From: Clavibacter michiganensis | Lineage (GTDB): Bacteria > Actinomycetota > Actinomycetes > Actinomycetales > Microbacteriaceae | DNA length: 64,000 nt | Assembly (NCBI RefSeq): GCF_016907085.1 | Contig: NZ_JAFBBJ010000001.1 | Coordinates: forward strand, 1,488,001-1,552,000 | Reading direction: 5' to 3' | Part shown: positions 57,181 through 64,000 of the stretch, piece by piece | How positions within the stretch are numbered: position 1 is the stretch's first letter | Layout of the letters: every line of letters starts with the position of its first letter | The notes under the pieces: generated by a model | What the model was told of the DNA's origin: nothing | The model's input: only the letters and a program-made list of their open reading frames with translations | The model's database searches: none | Program-made: the position numbers and the translations under genes

Positions 57181-58205
57181 CCGCGCCGCAGGATCCTCGC
57201 CCCCTCTCCGTCGTGCCGGCCGCGACCGTGCGACGCGTCCTCGACGGACACGAGCTCGACACCATCCGCCTCGTCGAGGAGGCCTACCGCCGGCACGCGT
57301 CCGGGACCACCGTCAACCCGCGGTCGCTGTTCCTGCGGTTCCCGGATCGACCGGACGCGCGGATCATCGCGCTGCCCGCGTCGCTCGGGCCGGGGCAGCC
57401 CGTCGGCATCAAGTGGATCTCGAGCTTCCCGTCGAACCACGCGCGCGGCCTGCCGCGGGCGTCCGCCGTGCTGCTGCTCAACGATCCGGCGACCGGGTTC
57501 CCCGTGGCGTGCATGGAGGCCTCCATCGTGAGCGCCACGAGGACGGCCGCCTCGGCGGCCTCCGCCGCGCGCGCGCTGTTCCGGCACCGCCCGACGCCCA
57601 CGACGGTCGGGATCGTGGGCACCGGGCTCATCGCCTCGTACGTGCTCAGGTACCTGCGCGCGGCGGGGCTCGGCGGGCAGCGGATCGTCGTCCACGACGC
57701 CCTCCCGGAGCGGGCGGCGGCGTTCGCGGCCGAGCACTCGGACGGGACGGCCGCCGAGGCCGCCTCGGCCGCCGAGGTCGTCCGGCGCAGCGACCTGGTC
57801 GTCTTCGCCACCACCGCCGCGAGCCCGCACGTCGAGGACACGGCGGCGTTCGCGCACCACCCCGTCGTGCTGCACGTGTCGCTCCGCGACCTCGGCATCG
57901 AGGTCATCCGCGACGCGGTCAACATCGTCGACGACGTCGAGCACTGCCTCACCGCCGACACCTCGGTGCATCTCGTCGAGCAGCGGACCGGGGACCGCAG
58001 CCACGTCCACGGCACCATCGCCGAGGTGCTGGACGGACGGCTCGTCCCGCCGGCGGACGCGACGGTCGTCGTCTCGCCGTTCGGGCTGGGCGTGCTCGAC
58101 ATCGCCGTCGGCCAGCACGTCCTCGACCGCGGCGGGTCGAGCATCCACCACGTCGAGGGCTTCTTCTCGACGGAGCACGAGAGCGCGGGGAAGGGAACGA
58201 GATGA
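57177..58205 (+). CDS. sbnB: SbnB-like dehydrogenase (diaminopropionate pathway)
   Basis: A 342-residue NAD enzyme of the ornithine cyclodeaminase/mu-crystallin family. NAD motif VGIVGTGLIASYVLRYL; substrate-side PRASAVLLLNDPATGFPVACMEASIVSATRTAA; HVSLRDLGIEV and SPFGLGVLDIAVGQ follow. SbnB oxidatively splits the SbnA product into L-2,3-diaminopropionate, 2-oxoglutarate and ammonia. The order sbnA-sbnB with ATGA overlap, directly before an adenylation domain, matches use of diaminopropionate as a peptide building block, as in dapdiamide and viomycin-type pathways. Confidence 0.88.
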   Translation: MTAPQDPRPLSVVPAATVRRVLDGHELDTIRLVEEAYRRHASGTTVNPRSLFLRFPDRPDARIIALPASLGPGQPVGIKWISSFPSNHARGLPRASAVLLLNDPATGFPVACMEASIVSATRTAASAASAARALFRHRPTPTTVGIVGTGLIASYVLRYLRAAGLGGQRIVVHDALPERAAAFAAEHSDGTAAEAASAAEVVRRSDLVVFATTAASPHVEDTAAFAHHPVVLHVSLRDLGIEVIRDAVNIVDDVEHCLTADTSVHLVEQRTGDRSHVHGTIAEVLDGRLVPPADATVVVSPFGLGVLDIAVGQHVLDRGGSSIHHVEGFFSTEHESAGKGTR

Positions 58206-59821
58206 GCGGACACGACGACGCCGGGAGGGCCGGCGAGCGGTCCCTGTCCGAGCTGACGATCGCCCCGGGCGCGCTCGAGCGGATCCGGGCGAGCGCGCTC
58301 CACGGGCCGCACGCGGACGTCGACGTCGAGCGCCTGCTCGACCGGGTGCGGCGCATCGCGGGCGAGGACCCGGATCGCCCCGCCGTGCGGGACGGGGCGC
58401 GGACGGTCAGCTACGCGCAGCTCGTGGACTGGGCGGATCACCTCATCTCCCAGCTGGGCGCGCTCCAGGTGCCCCGGTCGAGCGTCGTCGCCTACTTCGG
58501 GCCGCGCAGCGTCGAGCAGATCGTCGCCCTGCTGGCCGTGGACGCGATCTCCGCCGTCTACCTCCCGATCGAGACGTCCTGGCCGGACGCCCGCGCCCGT
58601 TCCGTCCTGGAGCTGGCGCGCGCGCACACGGTCCTCCGTCACCCCGACGCGATGCAGCCCCCCGCGGATGCCGTCCCCATCGGGCGACGAGACGACCCGA
58701 TCCCGGACCCTCCCGGTCAGGCGCTGCGTCACCCCTCCTCCACCGACGCGAGCTACGTCATCTTCACCTCGGGGACGACGGGTGCGCCGAAGGGCGCCAC
58801 GGTCGAGCGCCGGGGCATGCTGAACCACCTGTGGTCGAAGATCGCCGAGCTCCGGATCCGGCGCGGCGACGTCGTCGCGTACACGGCGCCCATCGGCTTC
58901 GACATCTCCATCTGGCAGATGCTCGCGCCGCTGCTCGCCGGGGCGTCCGTGGAGATCGTCGCGGACCGCGACCTCGCGTTCCCGCGGCGGATCATCGCGC
59001 GGTTGACGGAGGGCGAGGTCACCGTCGCGGAGCTCGTGCCCTCGGTGATCCGGTGGCTCGTGGCCGGGCGGGATCCGCGGGCGGCCGGTCCGCTCCCCCT
59101 CCGCTGCCTCCTCTCCACCGGCGAGGAGCTCTCCCCGTCGCTCGCGGCGGCCGTCCTGGAGCGCTTCGAGCGCACGCTCCTCGTCAACGCGTTCGGTCCC
59201 ACGGAGTGCTCGGACGACGTGACGCACGCGCGCATCACGCCCGCGGACCTCGCCCGGGCGCGGCTCCCCATCGGCGTGCCCGTCCAGAACACGACCCTCC
59301 ACGTGCTGCGGTCCACGGACGCGGGATGGGAGGCCGTCGACGACGGCGAGCAGGGGGAGCTGTTCGTCGGCGGCCTCGGCGTGGGGCGCGGCTACGTCGG
59401 CAACCCGGCCGCGACGCTGTCGGCGTTCTTCCGGGACACCCTCGATCCCCGCTCGCCCACGGGCCGGCTCTACCGCACGGGCGATCACGTCGTCCGGCAC
59501 GACGGTCGGCTCGAGTACCGCGGGCGCCGGGACCGCCAGGTGAAGCTCGCCGGCGTCCGCATGGAGCTGGACGAGATCCAGCTGGCGATCGAGGCCCACC
59601 CCCTCGTGGCCGAGGCGGCCGTCGCGGTGGCCGAGGAGGGCGCACGCGCGGTCGTCACCGCCCACGTCGTGTTCACCGGCCGCACCTGGGACTTCGGCCC
59701 CCTCAAGGAGCACCTCGCCAGCACCCTCCCCCCGGCGATGGTCCCGACCCGCTGGACGGCGTGGGAACAGCTGCCGCACACCCCGAACGGAAAGGTCGAC
59801 CACCATGAGCTCGTCAGATGA
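58202..59821 (+). CDS. Stand-alone adenylation domain, predicted for a diamino acid
   Basis: A 539-residue NRPS-type adenylation protein without condensation or carrier domains. Core motifs: A3 FTSGTTGAPKGA, A4 GFDISIWQ, A5 NAFGPTE, A7 YRTGDH, A8 RRDRQVKLAGVRMELDEI and A10 Lys in NGKVDH. Aligned by eye to GrsA numbering, the pocket code reads D-I-W-E-L-T-A-D-D-K. Three acidic positions besides Asp235 fit a side-chain amino group, and I recall near-identical codes for 2,4-diaminobutyrate domains. The SbnAB genes just upstream suggest diaminopropionate. It would load the carrier protein at 60980. An N-terminal 60-residue extension is present. Confidence 0.88.
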   Translation: MSGHDDAGRAGERSLSELTIAPGALERIRASALHGPHADVDVERLLDRVRRIAGEDPDRPAVRDGARTVSYAQLVDWADHLISQLGALQVPRSSVVAYFGPRSVEQIVALLAVDAISAVYLPIETSWPDARARSVLELARAHTVLRHPDAMQPPADAVPIGRRDDPIPDPPGQALRHPSSTDASYVIFTSGTTGAPKGATVERRGMLNHLWSKIAELRIRRGDVVAYTAPIGFDISIWQMLAPLLAGASVEIVADRDLAFPRRIIARLTEGEVTVAELVPSVIRWLVAGRDPRAAGPLPLRCLLSTGEELSPSLAAAVLERFERTLLVNAFGPTECSDDVTHARITPADLARARLPIGVPVQNTTLHVLRSTDAGWEAVDDGEQGELFVGGLGVGRGYVGNPAATLSAFFRDTLDPRSPTGRLYRTGDHVVRHDGRLEYRGRRDRQVKLAGVRMELDEIQLAIEAHPLVAEAAVAVAEEGARAVVTAHVVFTGRTWDFGPLKEHLASTLPPAMVPTRWTAWEQLPHTPNGKVDHHELVR

Positions 59822-60968
59822 GAGGACCGCGAGGAGCGGACCGGATCTCGAAGCACGACTGCTGCTCCTCCTGTCGAGGATCCGCCTCGAGCCGGAGCAC
59901 GTCGCGAGGGCCCGTGCCCTCATCGACGAGGGCACGGTGCGATGGGGGGTGTTCCTGGAGCGGGCCGCGCGGCACAAGGTCCTCCCCCTCGTCGGTCGGC
60001 ACATCGCGGAGCACGGGCTGAGCCGCGGCGACACGGGTGACGGGACGCAGGGCATCCCGTTCGCCTGGGTCTACCCCACGGTCCTCGTCGGCAACCGCGA
60101 CAGGAACCACGCCCTCGCGGACGAGGCCCTCCTGGTGTCGCGCGCGTTCGAGCGGCACGGCCTCGCGCACGCCATGCGGAAGGGGCTCGTCGTGGCCCAG
60201 GCGCTCTACGGCGACATCGGCGCCCGGCGGATCAACGACATCGACTTCCTCATCGCGCGCGACGACGCTCCCGCCGCCGACGCCGCCCTGCAGGACCTCG
60301 GGTACGTCCAGGGGAAGATCACCCGGGAGGGCGACCGCATCGAGCGGTTCTCCCGCGCCACCCAGATCTTCTGGCGGACGAACCTCACCAACCAGCTGCC
60401 GTACGTGAAGCTGGGCGCACGACCGGACCTCCCCGTGGTCAACGTCGACCTGTGCCACGCCCTCTTCCAGAAGGACGTCGCCGACGGCGACACCACGCCC
60501 GAGGTGCTCGCCCGCGCGGGGAGGACGCCGCTCGGCGGCGGATCCATGCCGCGGCTCGAACCCGTGGACGAGCTCCTCGACCTGTGCGCGCATCTGCACA
60601 AGGAGGCCACGGGCCTGCTCTTCGTCGAACAGGGCGTGGATCTGCAGATCAGCAAGTTCCTCGACGTCTCCGCATCCGCCTCCGCGCTCGGGGCCGACGC
60701 CTGGGACACGGTGCTCGGCCGCGTCGCCTCGAGCGGCCAGCGCCGGGTCATCCACTACTCCCTCGCCTTCGCGGAGGCCCTCTACCCCGGGAGCGTCCCG
60801 CCGCGCGTGCTCGACGCGCTCCGGCCCGCCGACCTGTCCCACCTCGACGAGTACGGCGCCGCCGACGGGAGCCCCACGCGGTGGGACATCCCCTTCCCCG
60901 ACCGGCTCTTCGCGGAGGCGCCGGCCGGCCCCTCCGCCGCCGCCACCTCGACCGTTCCCCACGCATGA
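59805..60968 (+). CDS. Nucleotidyltransferase family protein (NTP_transf_5 type), copy 2
   Basis: A 387-residue paralogue of the protein at 53888-55048. The core reads HAMRKGLVVAQALYGDIGARRINDIDFLIAR, with DIDFL carrying the Asp pair, and the helical part ELLDLCAHLHKEATGLLF, ISKFLDVSASASAL. It has the GGAAAGG ribosome site inside the adenylation gene and overlaps it by 17 bp. Both copies keep the catalytic Asp pair, so both may be active on different acceptors or as a heterodimer. The family occurs as tailoring enzymes in lasso peptide and other peptide clusters. Confidence 0.78.
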   Translation: MSSSDERTARSGPDLEARLLLLLSRIRLEPEHVARARALIDEGTVRWGVFLERAARHKVLPLVGRHIAEHGLSRGDTGDGTQGIPFAWVYPTVLVGNRDRNHALADEALLVSRAFERHGLAHAMRKGLVVAQALYGDIGARRINDIDFLIARDDAPAADAALQDLGYVQGKITREGDRIERFSRATQIFWRTNLTNQLPYVKLGARPDLPVVNVDLCHALFQKDVADGDTTPEVLARAGRTPLGGGSMPRLEPVDELLDLCAHLHKEATGLLFVEQGVDLQISKFLDVSASASALGADAWDTVLGRVASSGQRRVIHYSLAFAEALYPGSVPPRVLDALRPADLSHLDEYGAADGSPTRWDIPFPDRLFAEAPAGPSAAATSTVPHA

Positions 60969-60979
60969 CAGGAGATGAA

Positions 60980-61264
60980 GTGACCGGACACCCGGACGAC
61001 GTCGAACGCTCCGCCCGGCTGCTCGCCGTGCTCACCACCGTGCTGGAGCTGACCCCGGAGGGGCCGCCCCTCACCTGGGGATCCGACCTGGGCGGGCTCG
61101 GCCTCGACTCGCTCACCACGGTGGAGACGGTGCTGCAGCTCGAGGAGGCCTTCGACGTCGAGCTCCCGGACGAGGCGCTCGCGCCCGCCACCTTCGCGAC
61201 CCCGCTGACCCTGTGGGGCGCCGTGGAGCGGGCCATCGCCGACGCGGACGGAGCACTCTCGTGA
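60980..61264 (+). CDS. Free-standing acyl/peptidyl carrier protein
   Basis: A 94-residue carrier protein. The phosphopantetheine attachment site is Ser44 in GGLGLDSLTTVETVLQLEEAFDVELPDEAL, a textbook carrier motif. AGGAGAT five bases upstream favours GTG 60980; ATG 60965, which overlaps the previous stop, is an alternative. It should receive the amino acid activated by the adenylation protein at 58202. No thioesterase or condensation domain is in the window, so release may use the ATP-grasp enzymes or a gene further on. Its stop overlaps the next start (GTGA). Confidence 0.9.
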   Translation: MTGHPDDVERSARLLAVLTTVLELTPEGPPLTWGSDLGGLGLDSLTTVETVLQLEEAFDVELPDEALAPATFATPLTLWGAVERAIADADGALS

Positions 61265-61896
61265 TCGTCGCCATCGTCGGGCCCGACGGCGCCGGGAAGT
61301 CGACGGCGACCCGGCAGGTGACGGCGCACCTGCGCGGACGCGGCGACACCGCGACCCTGGTGGACCGGTGGGACATCGTGGGCGACCCCCGCTATCGCGC
61401 GGCCCGGTTCATGCAGGCATCGGTCGCGGAGACCCGCCAGTGCGTCGCGGAGATGCCCGGCGCCTCCCGGTTCCTGTTCCTCATGTGGTCCATCGGCTAC
61501 GCGCTGGAGGCCCGCCCGCGGGTCCCCGGCGCGGTCACGGTGCTCGACGGGTACTGGATGAAGCACGCCGCGAGCGAGGCCGCCTACGGGGTGGACCGGG
61601 AGTGGATCGAGTCGGTCGTCGCCGGGCTCCCCCCGACGGACGAGGTCGTGTACCTCCGCGTGACGCCCGACGTCGCCTGGGCGCGCAAGGAGGACGGCGA
61701 CGTCGTCCCCTACGAGTGCGGCATGGATCCCTCCTGCTCCCGCGCGTCGTTCGTGGCGCACCAGACGCGGATCCTCGAGGTCATGGACGGGTGGGCGGAG
61801 CGCGACGGCTGGACGGTCGTGGACGCCTCGGGCGACCGGGACGCCGCGCGCCGCGCGATCGTCGCGCGCCTCGACCGGCCGGGTGGCCGCGCATGA
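61261..61896 (+). CDS. Thymidylate-kinase-like P-loop kinase
   Basis: A 211-residue P-loop protein. Walker A is AIVGPDGAGKSTATRQV, then TLVDRWDIVGDPRYRA; VTVLDGYWMKHAA fills the DR(Y/F) position of dTMP kinases and VVYLRVTPDVAWARKE is a further family hallmark. Housekeeping tmk is unlikely to lie in such a cluster, so it probably phosphorylates a pathway intermediate, perhaps a phosphonate or a nucleotide attached by the NTP_transf_5 enzymes. Cys residues in YECGMDPSCSRASF are notable. GTG start overlaps the carrier protein stop. Confidence 0.8.
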   Translation: MIVAIVGPDGAGKSTATRQVTAHLRGRGDTATLVDRWDIVGDPRYRAARFMQASVAETRQCVAEMPGASRFLFLMWSIGYALEARPRVPGAVTVLDGYWMKHAASEAAYGVDREWIESVVAGLPPTDEVVYLRVTPDVAWARKEDGDVVPYECGMDPSCSRASFVAHQTRILEVMDGWAERDGWTVVDASGDRDAARRAIVARLDRPGGRA

Positions 61897-61997
61897 CGCC
61901 GGCCGGACCCGCCTCCGTCGTCCCCCGTCGCCACCCGCTGGCGGCCGCCCTCCCCCGTCCCCGTCCCCGTCCCCGTCCCCGAGAAGGAAGCATCTGA
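61893..61997 (+). CDS. Tiny ORF spanning the gap before the ATP-grasp gene
   Basis: A 34-residue reading frame, MTPAGPASVVPRRHPL and a Pro-Arg repeat ending EGSI. Its ATG overlaps the kinase stop (ATGA) and its TGA shares a base with the ATP-grasp ATG (TGATG), so it fills an otherwise 100-bp gap. It lacks a clear ribosome site of its own. It may be a coupling ORF rather than a functional peptide. Confidence 0.25.
   Translation: MTPAGPASVVPRRHPLAAALPRPRPRPRPREGSI
61953..61981 (+). repeat. CCCCGT hexanucleotide tandem repeat
   Basis: Four perfect CCCCGT units followed by CCCCG, just before the GAAGGAAG ribosome site of the ATP-grasp gene. Confidence 0.9.
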
Positions 61998-63229
61998 TGC
62001 AGACACGGAAGAGGCTGCTGGTCGTCGGCAGCGGCGCCGCCGAGGCCTATCGGCTCTATTCGCTCGAGTCCATCGCGCGCGCCTTCGACGTCGTGCTCCT
62101 CGACGACGCCCCACCGACCTGGCAGTCGCCCCACGTGGTCGACGCGGTCGTCACGCCCTTCGACGAGGCCCTGGACGCGCTCGATCCGCTGCTCGCGGAG
62201 CAGCCGGTCGACGGCGTGATGACGTGGGACGAGCGGCGCCTCGACCTCGTGGCGCGGATCGCGACCCGGCACGGCCTGCGCGGTCCGGCCCCCGAGGTCG
62301 TCGAGGCGTGCCGCGACAAGTGGCGGACCCGGAGCGTCCTCGCCGCGGCCGGGGTGCCGTCGGCGCGGTCGATCCTCACCCGCACGGTCGACGAGGCGAT
62401 CGACGCCGCCCGGGAGATCGGCTACCCCGTGGTCGTGAAGCCGCGCTCCCTCGCGGGCAGCATCGGCGTGCAGCGGGTGGACCACCCGGACGGGATGCGG
62501 TCCGCGTGGGAGCTCGCCGACGGCGCGGTGATGGCCACGGTCATCGCGCGTCCCGGTGTCCTCGTCGAGGAGTACCTGACGGGCGACGAGTTCAGCCTCG
62601 AGTGCGTCACGGCGGACGGCGCCACCGACGTCGTGGCGATCACGCGGAAGCAGGTCGGCAGCCCGCCCTACTTCGAGGAGCTGGGGCACGTCGTGGACGC
62701 GGCGGACCGCGCGAGCGGCTGGGCCGATGAGGCGGCGGACGTGGCGCGCCGCGCGCTCGACGCCCTCGGCGTGCGTGTCGGCGTCAGCCACGTGGAGGTG
62801 CGGATCGACGGGAGCGGGCCCCGGATCATCGAGGTGAACGGCCGGCTCGGCGGGGACCTGATCCCGCACCTGGTGCACCTCGCCACCGGCGTGGACCTGT
62901 CGCTCGCCGCCGCCTGCGTCGCCACGGGGGTCGAGGTCCCCCGGGCTCCCGTGATCTCCCGGGCGGCGGGGATCCACTTCTTCACGCCACCGGAGGCCGG
63001 GACCTTCGTCGAGCACCGCGTGGGCTCCTGGGCGGACGAGCCCTGGGTCGAGCGCTGCGTGTGGGTCCGCGCCCACGGCGACCGGATGGGGCTGCCGCCC
63101 GACGTCTTCATGGCGCGCCTCGGCTTCGCGGTGCTCACGGGGGACGACGCCGAGACCGTGCGGGAGCGCGCCCGCATCGCCGCCGCGGGCACCCGCATCA
63201 CCATGGGCTCCGCGGCGGTCGCCCGATGA
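61997..63229 (+). CDS. ATP-grasp ligase 1
   Basis: A 410-residue ATP-grasp enzyme. The N-terminal pre-ATP domain is LLVVGSGAAEAYRLYSLESIARAFDVVLLD. The ATP-binding core shows CRDKWRTRSVLAAAGVPSA, YPVVVKPRSLAGSIGV and VLVEEYLTGDEFSLE. The metal-binding end is VSHVEVRIDGSGPRIIEVNGRLGGDLIPHL. This build is typical of the carboxylate-amine ligases used for non-ribosomal dipeptides (bacilysin BacD, dapdiamide DdaC/DdaF type). It should form an amide between an amino acid carboxylate and an amine, plausibly joining diaminopropionate or an aminophosphonate. GAAGGAAG supports ATG 61997. Stop overlaps the next start (ATGA). Confidence 0.87.
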   Translation: MQTRKRLLVVGSGAAEAYRLYSLESIARAFDVVLLDDAPPTWQSPHVVDAVVTPFDEALDALDPLLAEQPVDGVMTWDERRLDLVARIATRHGLRGPAPEVVEACRDKWRTRSVLAAAGVPSARSILTRTVDEAIDAAREIGYPVVVKPRSLAGSIGVQRVDHPDGMRSAWELADGAVMATVIARPGVLVEEYLTGDEFSLECVTADGATDVVAITRKQVGSPPYFEELGHVVDAADRASGWADEAADVARRALDALGVRVGVSHVEVRIDGSGPRIIEVNGRLGGDLIPHLVHLATGVDLSLAAACVATGVEVPRAPVISRAAGIHFFTPPEAGTFVEHRVGSWADEPWVERCVWVRAHGDRMGLPPDVFMARLGFAVLTGDDAETVRERARIAAAGTRITMGSAAVAR

Positions 63230-64000
63230 GCGGCCCGATCGTCGTCCTCTCGACCCTCAGCACCTCCCTGGAGCGGGAGCTCGCGGCCCGCGGGCGAGCG
63301 GTCATCGTGCTGGTCCCCCGCGCCGTCGTGCACGAGCGTGCGCGGCCGGACTGCGCCGTCCGGGGCGTCGACCGCTGGGACGACTACACGGAGCTCGCCC
63401 GCCTCGCCGCCGATCTCGAGCGGCAGGGTGTCGTGGCCGTCGCGACGACCGACGAGCGCTGCCTGCGCGCGGCCGCCTTCCTGCGGGCGGTCCTCGGCCT
63501 CCCCGGGCTCGGCTTCGACGACGCGGTGGCGTTCACGGACAAGGCCGTCATGAAGGCGCGGCTGCGCGCCCACGGCGTCGCGGTGGCGGAGGGGGAGGTC
63601 GTCCACGCGGTCGACGACCTCCCGGACGTCGCCGCGCGTCTCGGCTGGCCGCTCCTCGTCAAGCCGCGCTCCGGCTTCAGCGCCATCAGCACGCACGTGA
63701 TCCGCGATCCCGGGCATCTCGCGCAGCTGCAGGCGGACGGGGTCCTGCGCCGGGCGCCGTCGATCGGGACCCGGCACCCCGCGCTGTCCGCGACGGACGG
63801 GCTCGGGCCGCTCGGCTCCTCCCCGCGGGGCTTCCTCACGGAGGCCTGCGTCGACGTCGACGTCGAGTTCCAGTGCGAGCTCCTGCGACGCGGCGGCGAG
63901 GAGGTGTACTGCCTGCCCTTCCGCTACTCCGCGCCGCTCCTGGAGGCCGGCGACAGGGTCGGTGCCGCCCACATCGGCTCGTCGTCCGAGGACGCCCGCC
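63226..64000 (+). CDS. ATP-grasp ligase 2, truncated by the window end
   Basis: Only the first 258 codons are visible and the frame is open at the end. It starts MSGPIVVLSTLSTSLERELAARG. The central motifs FTDKAVMKARLRAHGV, WPLLVKPRSGFSAIST and GFLTEACVDVDVEFQCELL match the ATP-grasp fold, although the extra residues between the Lys strand and the FLTEAC strand (about 40, with LRRAPSIGTRHPALSATDGLG) are unusual. A second ligase suggests at least two amide bonds in the product, or alternative acceptors. Coupled to ligase 1 by ATGA. Confidence 0.8.
   Translation, partial: MSGPIVVLSTLSTSLERELAARGRAVIVLVPRAVVHERARPDCAVRGVDRWDDYTELARLAADLERQGVVAVATTDERCLRAAAFLRAVLGLPGLGFDDAVAFTDKAVMKARLRAHGVAVAEGEVVHAVDDLPDVAARLGWPLLVKPRSGFSAISTHVIRDPGHLAQLQADGVLRRAPSIGTRHPALSATDGLGPLGSSPRGFLTEACVDVDVEFQCELLRRGGEEVYCLPFRYSAPLLEAGDRVGAAHIGSSSEDAR

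Noticed and set aside
57284..60055. Open frame of about 920 codons opposite the SbnB-like and adenylation genes
   Set aside because: Low-complexity antisense frame with no recognisable domain, opposite strongly supported coding sequence.
61953..61981. Possible CRISPR or mobile-element repeat
   Set aside because: It is a simple hexanucleotide array with no spacers and no cas genes. No CRISPR array was found anywhere in the window.

Overview
The window is high-GC actinobacterial DNA with GTG starts, GTGA/ATGA-coupled operons and many TAnnnT boxes placed 6-7 nt before start codons (leaderless genes). The metG-tatD-ksgA-ispE order, the gene repertoire and a secreted chymotrypsin-like protease of the Chp/Pat-1 type point to Microbacteriaceae, most likely a plant-associated Clavibacter-like organism. 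This assignment is inference; there is no rRNA gene in the window to test it. No tRNA, rRNA, CRISPR array, insertion sequence or prophage was recognised.

1-16 kb: a lipoprotein and a PadR regulator, then a molybdenum-centred region. A response regulator/histidine kinase pair is coupled to a membrane-bound sulfite-oxidase-type molybdoenzyme. It lies opposite a GT2 glycosyltransferase, a TIGR04282/DUF2064 protein and a methyltransferase, followed by a second membrane molybdoenzyme and a GT87-like membrane protein. The molybdate transporter modABC, a HTH-TOBE molybdate regulator, moaA and a moaD-like gene complete a self-contained molybdenum supply and use block. A moeB-rhodanese gene lies further on at 31.6 kb.

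16-43.7 kb: an AT-richer DUF2971 gene that looks recently acquired, then ordinary chromosomal genes. These include a GntR regulator with its own operator, MarR and LacI regulators with visible operators, a Gfo/Idh/MocA-aldo-keto reductase fusion, the secreted serine protease, an unknown two-gene membrane/coiled-coil pair, two polyprenol-dependent-type membrane glycosyltransferase candidates across the window, and the metG-tatD-ksgA-ispE block. A lone prpC ends this part.

44.2-64.0 kb (continuing past the end): a one-direction array of about 20 tightly coupled genes that reads as a phosphonate biosynthetic gene cluster. PEP mutase carries the diagnostic EDK-x5-NS motif. A D-2-hydroxyacid dehydrogenase, a PGK-like kinase, an ArgC-like semialdehyde dehydrogenase and two alcohol dehydrogenases could turn phosphonopyruvate into phosphonolactate, its acyl phosphate, an aldehyde and an alcohol. 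A PhnW-like aminotransferase could instead aminate the aldehyde. SbnA and SbnB homologues would make L-2,3-diaminopropionate, which a stand-alone adenylation domain with an acidic pocket could load onto a small carrier protein. Two ATP-grasp enzymes could form amide bonds. Two paralogous nucleotidyltransferases, a FomA/isopentenyl-phosphate-kinase-like enzyme and a P-loop kinase suggest phosphorylation or nucleotidylation for activation or self-protection. No phosphonopyruvate decarboxylase, transporter or pathway regulator is seen inside the window. I propose that the cluster makes a diaminopropionate-containing phosphonopeptide, which I do not recognise as a described compound.
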